The notes beneath the pieces were generated by a model. It searched no databases, was not told the origin of the DNA, and saw only the letters and a list, made by a program, of their open reading frames with translations. The position numbers and the translations under genes were made by a program. Positions 8,647 through 15,767 of a stretch of DNA of 64,000 nt are shown in pieces. Every line of letters begins with the position of its first letter. Position 1 is the stretch's first letter. The stretch is from Catellatospora vulcania (GTDB taxonomy: Bacteria > Actinomycetota > Actinomycetes > Mycobacteriales > Micromonosporaceae), in NCBI RefSeq assembly GCF_009720385.1, contig NZ_ML769310.1:103662-167661 (forward strand), given 5' to 3'.

Positions 8647-10065
8647 CTAGTACGCGAACGCCAGCGGCCGGTCCTCGTCGGACTCGGTGGCCGGTGGCGG
8701 GGTGACGTCGGGCAGCCCGGCGCGGGCGTAGTGCAGCAGCAGGCCCACCTCGACGACGGCGAGCGCGCCGTAGAGCAGGGTGTACACGGCCAGCGAGGTG
8801 ATCACGTCGCCGGAGGAGGCGGCGGGTGACGCCGCGATCGCGGTCTTCATCTGGCCGAACACGATCCAGGGCTGCCGGCCCATCTCGGTGAAGATCCAGC
8901 CGAAGGAGTTCGCGGCCAGCGGCAGCAGCGGCAGCGCGATCATGCCCCACATCAGCAGCCGGGTGCCGCGCCGCTCGGGCGCGGGGGAGCGGCCCTTGCG
9001 GATCGCCCACAGTGCCCACAGCGCGAACAGCGCCGCCAGCACCCCGAAGCCGATCATGAGGCGGAACGACCAGTAGGTCACCGGGATGTTGGGCGCGTAG
9101 TCGCCGGGCCCGAACCTGGCCGCGTACTCGGCCTGCAGGTCGTTGACGCCCTGGACCCGGCCGTCGAAGGTGCCGGTGGCCAGGAACGACAGCACCCGCG
9201 GCACGTCCAGCGACCAGACCGGCCGGCTGCCGTCGAGCGTGCCGATGGTGAACAGGGAGAACGGGGCGGGCTGCTCGGTGCCGTAGAGGGCCTCGGCGGC
9301 GGCCATCTTCATCGGCTGCACCTCGGTCATGATCTTGCCCTGGATGTCGCCGGTGATGAACAGCAGCGCCATCGCCACCAGCGTGGTCCAGGAGCCGAGC
9401 TTCACCGCGCTGCGGAACGCTGCGGTGTCGCGCCCGGGACGGCGTACCAGGTGCCACATGGCCACGGCGGCCATCAGCGCGCCCGCGGTCAGGAACGCGC
9501 CCGCGATCGTGTGCGGGATCGTGATCAGGGCGACCTTGTTGGTCAGCACGGCCCCGAAGTCGGTCAGCTCGGCCCGGCCGCGCTCAGGATTGATCTTGAA
9601 GCCGACCGGGTTCTGCATCCACGAGTTCGCGGCCAGGATGAACGCCGCGCTCAGCACCGTGCCGACCGCGACGATCCAGATGCAGGCCAGGTGGACCTTC
9701 TTGGGCAGCTTGTCCCAGCCGAAGATCCACAGGCCGAGGAACGTCGACTCCAGGAAGAACGCGAGCAGGGCCTCCATCGCCAGGGGCGCACCGAAGATGT
9801 CGCCGACGAAGCGGGAGTACTCGCTCCAGTTCATGCCGAACTGGAACTCCTGCACGATGCCGGTCACCACACCCATCGCGAAGTTGATCAGCAGCAGCTT
9901 GCCGTAGAACTTCGTCAGTTTCAGCCACTTCTCGTTCCCGGTCCGCGACCAGGCCGTCTGCAGTCCCGCGACGAGGAACGACAGGCCGATCGTGATCGGG
10001 ACGAACAGGAAGTGGTACACGGTGGTGATGCCGAACTGCCAGCGGGCCAGGTCCGTCGCGTCCAT
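8647..10065 (-). CDS. cydA: Cytochrome bd quinol oxidase subunit I
   Basis: 472-residue haem-bearing subunit of the bd oxidase. Residues matching the E. coli haem ligands are H18 (VYHFLF) and H185 (ITIPHTIAG); acidic residues E98 and E106 of MEALLAFFLEST are the conserved proton-path glutamates; GRQPW is present near the C-terminus. It is about 50 residues shorter than the E. coli protein, in line with the short Q-loop of the actinobacterial/Bacillus type. The ATG at 10065 is the only start that gives the family N-terminus MDATDLARWQFG. First gene of cydAB. Confidence 0.95.
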   Translation of the reverse strand: MDATDLARWQFGITTVYHFLFVPITIGLSFLVAGLQTAWSRTGNEKWLKLTKFYGKLLLINFAMGVVTGIVQEFQFGMNWSEYSRFVGDIFGAPLAMEALLAFFLESTFLGLWIFGWDKLPKKVHLACIWIVAVGTVLSAAFILAANSWMQNPVGFKINPERGRAELTDFGAVLTNKVALITIPHTIAGAFLTAGALMAAVAMWHLVRRPGRDTAAFRSAVKLGSWTTLVAMALLFITGDIQGKIMTEVQPMKMAAAEALYGTEQPAPFSLFTIGTLDGSRPVWSLDVPRVLSFLATGTFDGRVQGVNDLQAEYAARFGPGDYAPNIPVTYWSFRLMIGFGVLAALFALWALWAIRKGRSPAPERRGTRLLMWGMIALPLLPLAANSFGWIFTEMGRQPWIVFGQMKTAIAASPAASSGDVITSLAVYTLLYGALAVVEVGLLLHYARAGLPDVTPPPATESDEDRPLAFAY

Positions 10066-10189
10066 CCCGGGGGCTCCCCACTTGCCGGATTCGATCCCTT
10101 TCGCCGACCATACGCACAGGTCGGCGGGCTGGTGGGCGACTTCGCGGACGCTGCGTCGAACAAGTGCCCGAGCACGTGACCGCGCATGG

Positions 10190-10195
10190 CAGGAT
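10190..10195 (+). promoter_or_regulatory. Leaderless -10 element CAGGAT
   Basis: Hexamer ending 8 bases before the GTG at 10204, the spacing expected when transcription begins at the start codon. No ribosome site stands before that GTG. Matches the pattern seen at seven other genes here. Confidence 0.4.
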
Positions 10196-10203
10196 CGTGG
10201 ACC

Positions 10204-10974
10204 GTGAGCCCCTCGACGAGCTGGTCCCCGCCCCCGCTGCTGCGCTTCGCGATGCTGCTCGCCGAGGGCGTGGTGCGCCTGACCACGCGCCTGGAGGTCA
10301 CCGGGGACATCCCCGAGCAGGCCCGGCACGGCCGGCTCATCCTCGCCGCGAACCACATCAGCCCGTTCGACCCGATCGCGGTGGCGGCGGCGTTCCGGCG
10401 GCTCGGCGTGTACCCGCGGATCATGGCCAACGCGGGCCTGTTCCGCACCCCGGTCATCGGGCCGCTGATGCGCTGGCAGGGCCACATCCAGGTCGACCGC
10501 GGCGAGCCGACCGCCGCCAACGCGGTCACCGACAGCGTCACCGCGCTCAACGAGGGCGCCCTGCTGATGATCTACCCGGAGGGGCGCATCGGCCTCGACC
10601 CGGCCATGTGGCCCGAGCGCGGCCGCACCGGCGTCGGCCGCCTGGTGCTGGCCACCGGCGCCCCGGTCGTCCCGATCGCGATCTGGGGAAGCCACGAGGT
10701 CATCCCGTACGCCGCGCCCACCGGCATGTGGCCCATGGTCTGGCACTCGCTGCGCCATCGCCCGCGGGTGCGGGTGCACGTCGGGCCCGCCGTCGACCTG
10801 TCCGGCGTCGACGCGGCCCGGCCGGGCGCGGCGCAGCGCATCGCCGACCGCATCATCGACGCGATCGCGGCCGAGCTGGTCCCGCTGCGCACCGACGAAC
10901 CCGACACCCCGCGCTTCGTCGACCCGTCCCGGCCCACCGAGACCCGCCGCGCGAGGCCGCGCACCGCGCGCTGA
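10204..10974 (+). CDS. 1-acyl-glycerol-3-phosphate acyltransferase (PlsC family)
   Basis: 256 residues from GTG 10204; an in-frame ATG at 10186 would add six. Membrane-associated acyltransferase of phospholipid synthesis. It has the HX4D motif as NHISPFD, the substrate-binding YPEGRI, and VPIAIWGSHEV, the family's later conserved block. The N-terminal hydrophobic stretch is amphipathic and without a clear helix. The -10 hexamer at 10190 suggests a leaderless transcript from the GTG. It stands alone, diverging from cydA. Some members of the family act on other lipids or biosynthetic intermediates. Confidence 0.85.
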   Translation: MSPSTSWSPPPLLRFAMLLAEGVVRLTTRLEVTGDIPEQARHGRLILAANHISPFDPIAVAAAFRRLGVYPRIMANAGLFRTPVIGPLMRWQGHIQVDRGEPTAANAVTDSVTALNEGALLMIYPEGRIGLDPAMWPERGRTGVGRLVLATGAPVVPIAIWGSHEVIPYAAPTGMWPMVWHSLRHRPRVRVHVGPAVDLSGVDAARPGAAQRIADRIIDAIAAELVPLRTDEPDTPRFVDPSRPTETRRARPRTAR

Positions 10975-10980
10975 GCGACG

Positions 10981-11199
10981 TCAACCCCGGCGGGAGCGGT
11001 AGGCGGCCACCAGTTCGCGGGTGGTGGCCAGGCCCAGCTCCTGGCGTAGGTCGGCGATGCGGCGGTTGGCCGTGCGCAACGACAGGTACTCCGCGGCAGC
11101 CGCCGCGGCTATCGTCGCCCCGTCAGCCAGCCGGTCCAGCAGCGCACGCTGGACCGGGGAAAGCTGTCGCAGCCAGTCCACAGGGTCGTCGTCGGCCAC
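10981..11199 (-). CDS. Single-domain LuxR-type HTH protein
   Basis: 72 residues that are almost entirely a LuxR/GerE helix-turn-helix: LSPVQRALLDRLADGATIA, then AEYLSLRTANRRIADLRQE and LGLATTRELVAAYRS. There is no receiver or ligand-binding domain, so it is a stand-alone DNA-binding protein like the small BldB/WhiJ-era regulators or a truncated regulator. The recognition helix is alanine-rich. Its stop lies 7 bases from the stop of the convergent acyltransferase. Target genes are unknown; the adjacent phosphodiesterase gene is divergent. Confidence 0.75.
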   Translation of the reverse strand: MADDDPVDWLRQLSPVQRALLDRLADGATIAAAAAAEYLSLRTANRRIADLRQELGLATTRELVAAYRSRRG

Positions 11200-11336
11200 C
11201 TGAGCACCCCTTCAAGACATCAACGTCCCCGGAAAGATCGATTTGTTTCGACGCGGTGGTGCGGACATTCTCACCGATGTCGCCCGTTGTTGGCGAGCGG
11301 TCAGTACGCGGGCCATCCATCCGCACCCGGCAGTGG

Positions 11337-11342
11337 CAAGCT
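11337..11342 (+). promoter_or_regulatory. Leaderless -10 element CAAGCT
   Basis: Ends 7 bases before the ATG at 11350; no ribosome site intervenes. Weaker hexamer than the others, accepted because of the identical spacing. Confidence 0.35.
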
Positions 11343-11349
11343 TTCCCAG

Positions 11350-12132
11350 ATGGAGACGCCGCAGGGTCACCCCCATCCGTATCTCGCCGCGCCGCCGCTC
11401 GCCTTCGCCCATCGGGGTGGCGCCGCGGAAGGCGACGAGAACACCGCCGACGCGTTCGACCGGGCGGTGAAAGCCGGCTACCGGTACGTCGAGACCGATG
11501 TGCACGCCACCCGAGACGGGATCGCGGTGGTGCTGCACGACGCCAACCTGCGCCGCGTCGCCGGTGACCCGCAAGCCGTCGCCACCATGGCCTGGGCGGA
11601 CCTGAAGACGGTGCGCGTCGGCGGGGCTGCCGCCGTGCCGCGGCTCGACGAGGTCCTCGACGCCTGGCCGGAGATCCGGTTCAACATCGACATCAAGTCC
11701 GACGCGGCCGTCGCGCCGACCGTGACCGCGGTGCACGAGCGCGCCACCCCCGACCAGGTGCTGCTCGCCTCGTTCTCCGACACCCGGCTGCAGCGGGCGC
11801 GGGAGCTGGCCGGCCCGATGTACGCCACCTCGCTGGCGCAGCGCGAGACGGCCCGGCTGTGGCTGGCCTCGCGGCTGCGGCGGCGCATCACGCTGCCGCC
11901 GACGGCGGTCGCGGCGCAGGTGCCGATCCGTTTCGGGGCCGTGCGGCTGGTCGACCGGCGGTTCGTGGACCACGCCCACGCGCTCGGGCTCCAGGTGCAT
12001 GTGTGGACGGTCGACGATCCTGCCGTGATGGAGGGGTTACTTGATCTCGGTGTGGATGGCATCATGACCGATCGCATCGACGTGTTACGGGAAGTTTTCA
12101 CGCACCGGGGTCTTTGGAAGGACCAGGCATGA
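11350..12132 (+). CDS. Glycerophosphodiester phosphodiesterase
   Basis: 260-residue GDPD (UgpQ/GlpQ-like) TIM-barrel enzyme that releases glycerol-3-phosphate from deacylated phospholipids. Catalytic and metal residues appear in FAHRGGAAEGDENT, in the following VETDVHATRDGIAVVLHD (E and D metal ligands, HD at the end), and in FNIDIKSDA; the end has VHVWTVDD and GVDGIMTDR. No signal peptide, so intracellular. Start chosen at ATG 11350, which suits the leaderless -10; the longer frame lacks family sequence. Its stop overlaps the ATG of a micro-ORF that connects it to the transporter gene, so both are probably one transcript. Confidence 0.92.
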   Translation: METPQGHPHPYLAAPPLAFAHRGGAAEGDENTADAFDRAVKAGYRYVETDVHATRDGIAVVLHDANLRRVAGDPQAVATMAWADLKTVRVGGAAAVPRLDEVLDAWPEIRFNIDIKSDAAVAPTVTAVHERATPDQVLLASFSDTRLQRARELAGPMYATSLAQRETARLWLASRLRRRITLPPTAVAAQVPIRFGAVRLVDRRFVDHAHALGLQVHVWTVDDPAVMEGLLDLGVDGIMTDRIDVLREVFTHRGLWKDQA

Positions 12133-12200
12133 GCGAGCACAGCGAGCGAATCGGCGGGCTTGGCTATGCCGCCGATGAGCGAAGCGAGGAGAAGGCATGA
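12129..12200 (+). CDS. 23-residue bridging micro-ORF carrying a SERI-type repeat
   Basis: Encodes MSEHSERIGG then LGYAADERSEEKA. Its ATG overlaps the phosphodiesterase stop (ATGA at 12129) and its stop overlaps the transporter ATG (ATGA at 12197), so a ribosome could pass through all three frames without a gap. The DNA contains GAGCGAG/GAGCGAA units and an 8-base inverted repeat ATCGGCGG/CCGCCGAT, typical of a dispersed intergenic repeat. The peptide may have no function of its own; coupling is the likelier role. Confidence 0.5.
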   Translation: MSEHSERIGGLGYAADERSEEKA

Positions 12201-13555
12201 CCGCTGATGTCAGCGCACCCCCCGCGCCTGCCGAAGGGTATGGCGAGAGCACCAAACGTGAGCGGGTCGGCTGGTACTTCTACGACTGGGCCAACTCGGC
12301 GTTCTCCACCACCGTGGTCACGGCGTTCCTGGGCCCCTACCTGACCGCCATCGCCGAGAACGGGGCCGACCCGGCGGGCGACGTGCACCTGCTCGGCATG
12401 TCGTTCAAGGCGGGCTCGCTGTTCGCGTACACCACCTCGCTGTCGGTCTTCCTGCAGGTGCTGCTGCTGCCGGTGGTCGGCGCGATCGCCGACCGGGCCG
12501 CCCGCAAGAAGATCTGGCTCGCGGTGTTCGCCTACATCGGCGCGGCGGCCACCTGCGGCCTGGTGTTCCTGACCGGCGACCGCTACCAGCTCGGCGCGGC
12601 GCTGTTCTTCATCGCCAACCTGTCCTTCGGCGCCAGCATCGTGGTCTACAACTCGTTCCTGCCGCAGATCTCCGACGAGAACGAGCGCGACGGCGTGTCC
12701 AGCCGCGGCTGGGCCTTCGGCTACCTCGGCGGCGGACTGCTGCTGCTGCTCAACGTCATCGTGGTGCTGATCGGCGGCGAGGAGAACCAGGGCGAGATCG
12801 CCCGCTGGTCGCTGGTGTCGGCGGGCCTGTGGTGGGCGGGCTTCACGACGCTGCCGCTGCTGTGGCTGCGCGACCGTCCGTCACCGGCGGGCACCGCCCG
12901 CGGCTCGGTGCTGATCGACGGGTTCAAGCAGCTCGGGCACACCCTCAAGGAGATGCGGGCGTTCCCGCTGACGCTGTTCTTCCTCGGTGCGTTCCTCATC
13001 TACAACGACGGTATCCAGACCGTCATCGCGATGGCGGGCACGTACGGGTCCAAGCAGCTCGGTTTCACCAACACCGTGCTGATGCCGACCATCCTGATGG
13101 TGCAGTTCCTGGCGTTCGCCGGGGCGATGCTGCTGGGCCGGCTCGCGAAGAAGTTCGGCGCGTGGAAGACGGTGCTCGGCAGCCTGGTCGGCTGGACCGC
13201 CATCCTGATCGCGGCGTTCTTCCTGCCGTACGGGCAGGCGGTGCCGTTCGTGATCCTCGGCGGCGCCATCGGCCTCGTGCTCGGCGGCAGCCAGGCGCTG
13301 AGCCGCTCGCTGTTCAGCCAGCTGATCCCGCGCGGCAAGGAGGGCGAGTACTTCGGCCTCTACGAGATCTCCGACAAGGGCACCAGCTGGCTCGGGCCGC
13401 TGCTGTTCGGCCTGGCGTACGACCTGACCGGCTCGTACCGGGTCGCGATCATCTCGCTGATCGTGTTCTTCGTCGTGGGCTTCATCATGCTGATGATGGT
13501 GCCGATGGCGCGGGCCATCGCCGCCGTCGGCAACACGCCGCCCGACAAGCTCTGA
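12197..13555 (+). CDS. MFS transporter, UMF1/Atg22-like family
   Basis: 452-residue membrane transporter with about twelve helices. The N-terminal WYFYDWANSAFSTTVVTAFL is the UMF1 (unknown major facilitator 1, Atg22-related) signature; VGAIADRAARKKIW is the MFS loop 2-3 motif. The amino-acid efflux role of yeast Atg22 is suggestive, but bacterial members have no assigned substrate. AGGAGAAGG lies upstream of the ATG inside the micro-ORF. Its position after a glycerophosphodiesterase could mean uptake or export of phospholipid-derived molecules, which is inference. Confidence 0.85.
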   Translation: MTADVSAPPAPAEGYGESTKRERVGWYFYDWANSAFSTTVVTAFLGPYLTAIAENGADPAGDVHLLGMSFKAGSLFAYTTSLSVFLQVLLLPVVGAIADRAARKKIWLAVFAYIGAAATCGLVFLTGDRYQLGAALFFIANLSFGASIVVYNSFLPQISDENERDGVSSRGWAFGYLGGGLLLLLNVIVVLIGGEENQGEIARWSLVSAGLWWAGFTTLPLLWLRDRPSPAGTARGSVLIDGFKQLGHTLKEMRAFPLTLFFLGAFLIYNDGIQTVIAMAGTYGSKQLGFTNTVLMPTILMVQFLAFAGAMLLGRLAKKFGAWKTVLGSLVGWTAILIAAFFLPYGQAVPFVILGGAIGLVLGGSQALSRSLFSQLIPRGKEGEYFGLYEISDKGTSWLGPLLFGLAYDLTGSYRVAIISLIVFFVVGFIMLMMVPMARAIAAVGNTPPDKL

Positions 13556-13613
13556 CACGCCCGGCGGCCTGCGAATCGCCGTCATGGATTCCCGATAACG
13601 GAGGGGTAGCCAC

Positions 13614-13619
13614 TAGGCT
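13614..13619 (+). promoter_or_regulatory. Leaderless -10 element TAGGCT
   Basis: TANNNT hexamer ending 8 bases before the GTG of tdk, with no ribosome binding site between. Confidence 0.5.
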
Positions 13620-13627
13620 GCCCCTCC

Positions 13628-14302
13628 GTGACCGCTGCTGACGAACCCACCATCGCCCCGGCGCACTGCCAGTCCGCGGGAGACGGCCGGCTGCGCCACG
13701 GCGCCGCGCTGAAGTTCTTCTGGGGCCCGATGGACTGCGGCAAGTCCACCCTGGCGCTGCAGATGGACCACAACCACGGCCGCCAGGGCCGCCGCGGCCT
13801 CGTGCTGACCCGCAACGACCGGTCGCTCGGCCCGCAGGTCACCACCCGGATCGGGCTGGCCCACGCGGCCGTCGAGGTCACCGACGACCTGGACCTCATC
13901 GCGCTGGTGCGCAAGGAGTGGGGCGACGGGGCCCGCATCGACTACCTGATCTGCGACGAGGCCTGCTTCTACACCGTCGAGCAGATCGAGCAGCTGGCCG
14001 ACCTGGTCGACTCCTACGACGTCGACGTGTACGCCTTCGGCCTGGCCTCGGACTTCCGCTCGTACCTGTTCCCGGCGGCGCAGCGGCTGTTCGAGCTGGC
14101 CGACGAGGTGAACCGGCTGCAGGTCGAGGTGCTGTGCTGGTGCGGCCGGGAGGGCCTGCTCAACGCCCGCATCGTCGGCGGCGCGGTGGCCCGCGAGGGC
14201 GAGCAGGTCGTCATCGGCGACACCGCCGCCGCCGACCGGTCCGAGGTCCGCTACCAGGTGCTCTGCCGCCGCCACTACCGCTCCGGGGACCTGGGCCGGT
14301 AG
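13628..14302 (+). CDS. tdk: Thymidine kinase
   Basis: 224-residue type II thymidine kinase, which phosphorylates salvaged thymidine in the cytoplasm. The P-loop reads GPMDCGKST, the Walker-B-like DE is in YLICDEACFYTVEQIEQL, and the lasso/zinc region provides CWCG and CRRH cysteines/histidine near the C-terminus. The N-terminal 25 residues before the P-loop strand are longer than usual. GTG start fixed by the leaderless -10 (13614) and by the absence of another in-frame start near the P-loop. Its 3' end overlaps a convergent small membrane-protein gene by 28 bases. Confidence 0.93.
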   Translation: MTAADEPTIAPAHCQSAGDGRLRHGAALKFFWGPMDCGKSTLALQMDHNHGRQGRRGLVLTRNDRSLGPQVTTRIGLAHAAVEVTDDLDLIALVRKEWGDGARIDYLICDEACFYTVEQIEQLADLVDSYDVDVYAFGLASDFRSYLFPAAQRLFELADEVNRLQVEVLCWCGREGLLNARIVGGAVAREGEQVVIGDTAAADRSEVRYQVLCRRHYRSGDLGR

Positions 14303-14616
14303 GCCCGCGCGGTGATGACGACGACGCCCGCGGCGAGTGCGCCGACGGCGGTGACGGCGGTCAGTGCCACGGCCGGCGCACCGACCTCGCCGAGGTTCGC
14401 CTCGGGGTAGCCGGCCATGCCGATGAGCGGCTTCCCGTGCCGGACCGCCCACACCCCGGTGCCGCTGAGCTGGGCCGCGGTGACCGCACCGGCCACCGCC
14501 GCCGTGGCGCAAGGCCGGGTTGCCGCGAGGCGCCGGTCAAGAGGGACTCCCGTCGATATGCTTGCCAGCCATCCTGGCCGATGGGAGCGGTGCGTGGTGA
14601 CCCGTGAGGCGGTCAT
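14275..14616 (-). CDS. Small two-helix membrane protein, function unknown
   Basis: 113 residues with two hydrophobic segments (about 36-55 and 80-102) joined by a loop GVWAVRHGKPLIGMAGYPE. It overlaps the 3' end of tdk by 28 bases in the opposite direction. No family is recognised. The hydrophobic profile and G+C-rich third positions favour a real gene, but the start (ATG 14616) is not supported by a clear ribosome site; an internal CTG/GTG start is possible. Confidence 0.45.
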   Translation of the reverse strand: MTASRVTTHRSHRPGWLASISTGVPLDRRLAATRPCATAAVAGAVTAAQLSGTGVWAVRHGKPLIGMAGYPEANLGEVGAPAVALTAVTAVGALAAGVVVITARAYRPRSPER

Positions 14617-14691
14617 GGGGCCGTTTCGGCCCGCGGGGTCCGCGAGGTCGGTCACTATGGTGACGAAACGGACTTTGTGAGGTGACCCGGG

Positions 14692-15540
14692 ATGTCCCAG
14701 CGCGAGCCGGCGGACGACGAGACGACCGGCGACGCCCAGGCGGAGCAGCGCGGCCGCACCGAGCGCGACGCCTACCGGATGAAGGTGCAGGAGCTGCGCG
14801 CGCTGCTGCGGGAGAAAGGCGTGCCGGGCACCTCCCAGATGCACAAGGACGAGCTGGTCCGCGAGCTGGTCAAGACGGTGCACTCCGACCAGCGGGCGCG
14901 GACCGTCGCGAAGGTCGCCACCGGCAAGAAGAGCGTGGTGCCGCCGGACGACCAGGCGCCCAGCTCGAAGGTGCCGAAGCCGCCGCGCCCGGCCAAGCGG
15001 GTGCCCGCCGCGGCCGCCCCGCCGCCGCTGCCCTACGACCCCGGCGACGTGATCGATCTGCTGCTGGTCCAGCACCAGCAGCTCGGCGACCTGTTCGACG
15101 AGCTGGACGGCGTGCGCGGCGCGCGGCGCCGGGACCTGTTCGCCGAGCTGGTGCGCCTGCTCGCGGTGCACGAGAGCATCGAGCAGCTGCTGGTGCATCC
15201 GCTGGCGCGGGCGCGGCTGTCCGGCGGCGACGCCGTGGTTGACGCCCGCACCGAGGAGGAGGACCAGGCCGAGCAGGACCTGGTGGAGCTGTACGAGCTC
15301 GGGCTGGAGCACGACGACTTCGAGGAGAAGCTGGCCAATCTGCGCGACGCCGTCATCGAGCACGGTGAGCTGGAGGAGGAGGAAGAGTTCGACGCCCTCC
15401 GCGAGCACGTGCCCGCCGAGGAGCTGCGCCGCCTCGGCGCGATCGCGGTGGCCGCCACCGACGCCGTCATGTCCTCCGACGACGCCGCCGCACCGGACGA
15501 GATCTTCGCCCTCGCTCGCGAGTCCTTCCCCGACCCCTGA
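14692..15540 (+). CDS. Rho_N/SAP-like domain fused to hemerythrin HHE domain
   Basis: 282-residue cytoplasmic protein. Residues 28-62 (MKVQELRALLREKGVPG, then HKDELVRELV) resemble the Rho N-terminal/SAP-like nucleic-acid-binding helix-turn-helix. A basic Pro/Lys linker (75-115) follows. Residues about 118-205 form a hemerythrin-like four-helix bundle with H128 (LLVQHQQL), H160-E161 (LAVHESIEQ), H169 (LVHPLA) and H184 or later ligands (LEHDDFEEKL, VIEHGELEEEE) for a di-iron site. HHE proteins sense oxygen, NO or iron; here the sensor may be joined to a DNA/RNA-binding module. GAGG precedes the ATG. The fusion is the odd point; either part alone would be unremarkable. Confidence 0.8.
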   Translation: MSQREPADDETTGDAQAEQRGRTERDAYRMKVQELRALLREKGVPGTSQMHKDELVRELVKTVHSDQRARTVAKVATGKKSVVPPDDQAPSSKVPKPPRPAKRVPAAAAPPPLPYDPGDVIDLLLVQHQQLGDLFDELDGVRGARRRDLFAELVRLLAVHESIEQLLVHPLARARLSGGDAVVDARTEEEDQAEQDLVELYELGLEHDDFEEKLANLRDAVIEHGELEEEEEFDALREHVPAEELRRLGAIAVAATDAVMSSDDAAAPDEIFALARESFPDP

Positions 15541-15559
15541 CGGCCCGCCCGCGCTGCTC

Positions 15560-15634
15560 GATCGCCCGACTTGCCGGGCACCTGTGCGAATCTTGAACCC
15601 GCTTTCGCCCGCGTGCCTGGCAAGTCGGGCGATC
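15560..15634. repeat. Palindromic stem-loop element, copy 2 (GATCGCCCGACTT ends)
   Basis: 22-base arms with one mismatch (outer part GATCGCCCGACTT pairing with AAGTCGGGCGATC). Aligns along its whole length with the element at 4117. It lies 20 bases after the stop of the hemerythrin-like gene and before the protease promoter, so it may also stop transcription. Confidence 0.65.
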
Positions 15635-15684
15635 TTTGCGGGCGGTGTGCTGGTCGCGTACGCAGAGTAATACATCGGCATCTA

Positions 15685-15711
15685 TTGACTTCGGAAGGTC
15701 CACAGTAAAGT
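15685..15711 (+). promoter_or_regulatory. Promoter of the secreted protease (TTGACT-N15-TAAAGT)
   Basis: -35 TTGACT (15685-15690) and -10 TAAAGT (15706-15711) stand upstream of the LacI-type palindrome at 15720. The 15-base spacer is short, and the region is unusually AT-rich for this window. Confidence 0.45.
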
Positions 15712-15719
15712 CTGTTTCT

Positions 15720-15733
15720 TGAGAGCGCTCTCA
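15720..15733. promoter_or_regulatory. LacI-family (CebR-like) operator TGAGAGCGCTCTCA
   Basis: Perfect 14-base palindrome centred on CG, close to the actinomycete CebR/BglR-type consensus TGGGAGCGCTCCCA (from memory). It sits just downstream of the -10 at 15706 and 34 bases before the protease GTG, the position for repression by a sugar-responsive LacI regulator. A sister site is at 39706. Confidence 0.6.
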
Positions 15734-15767
15734 CGCCCTGATCCGTCCCCTCCTTGAAGGACTCGAC

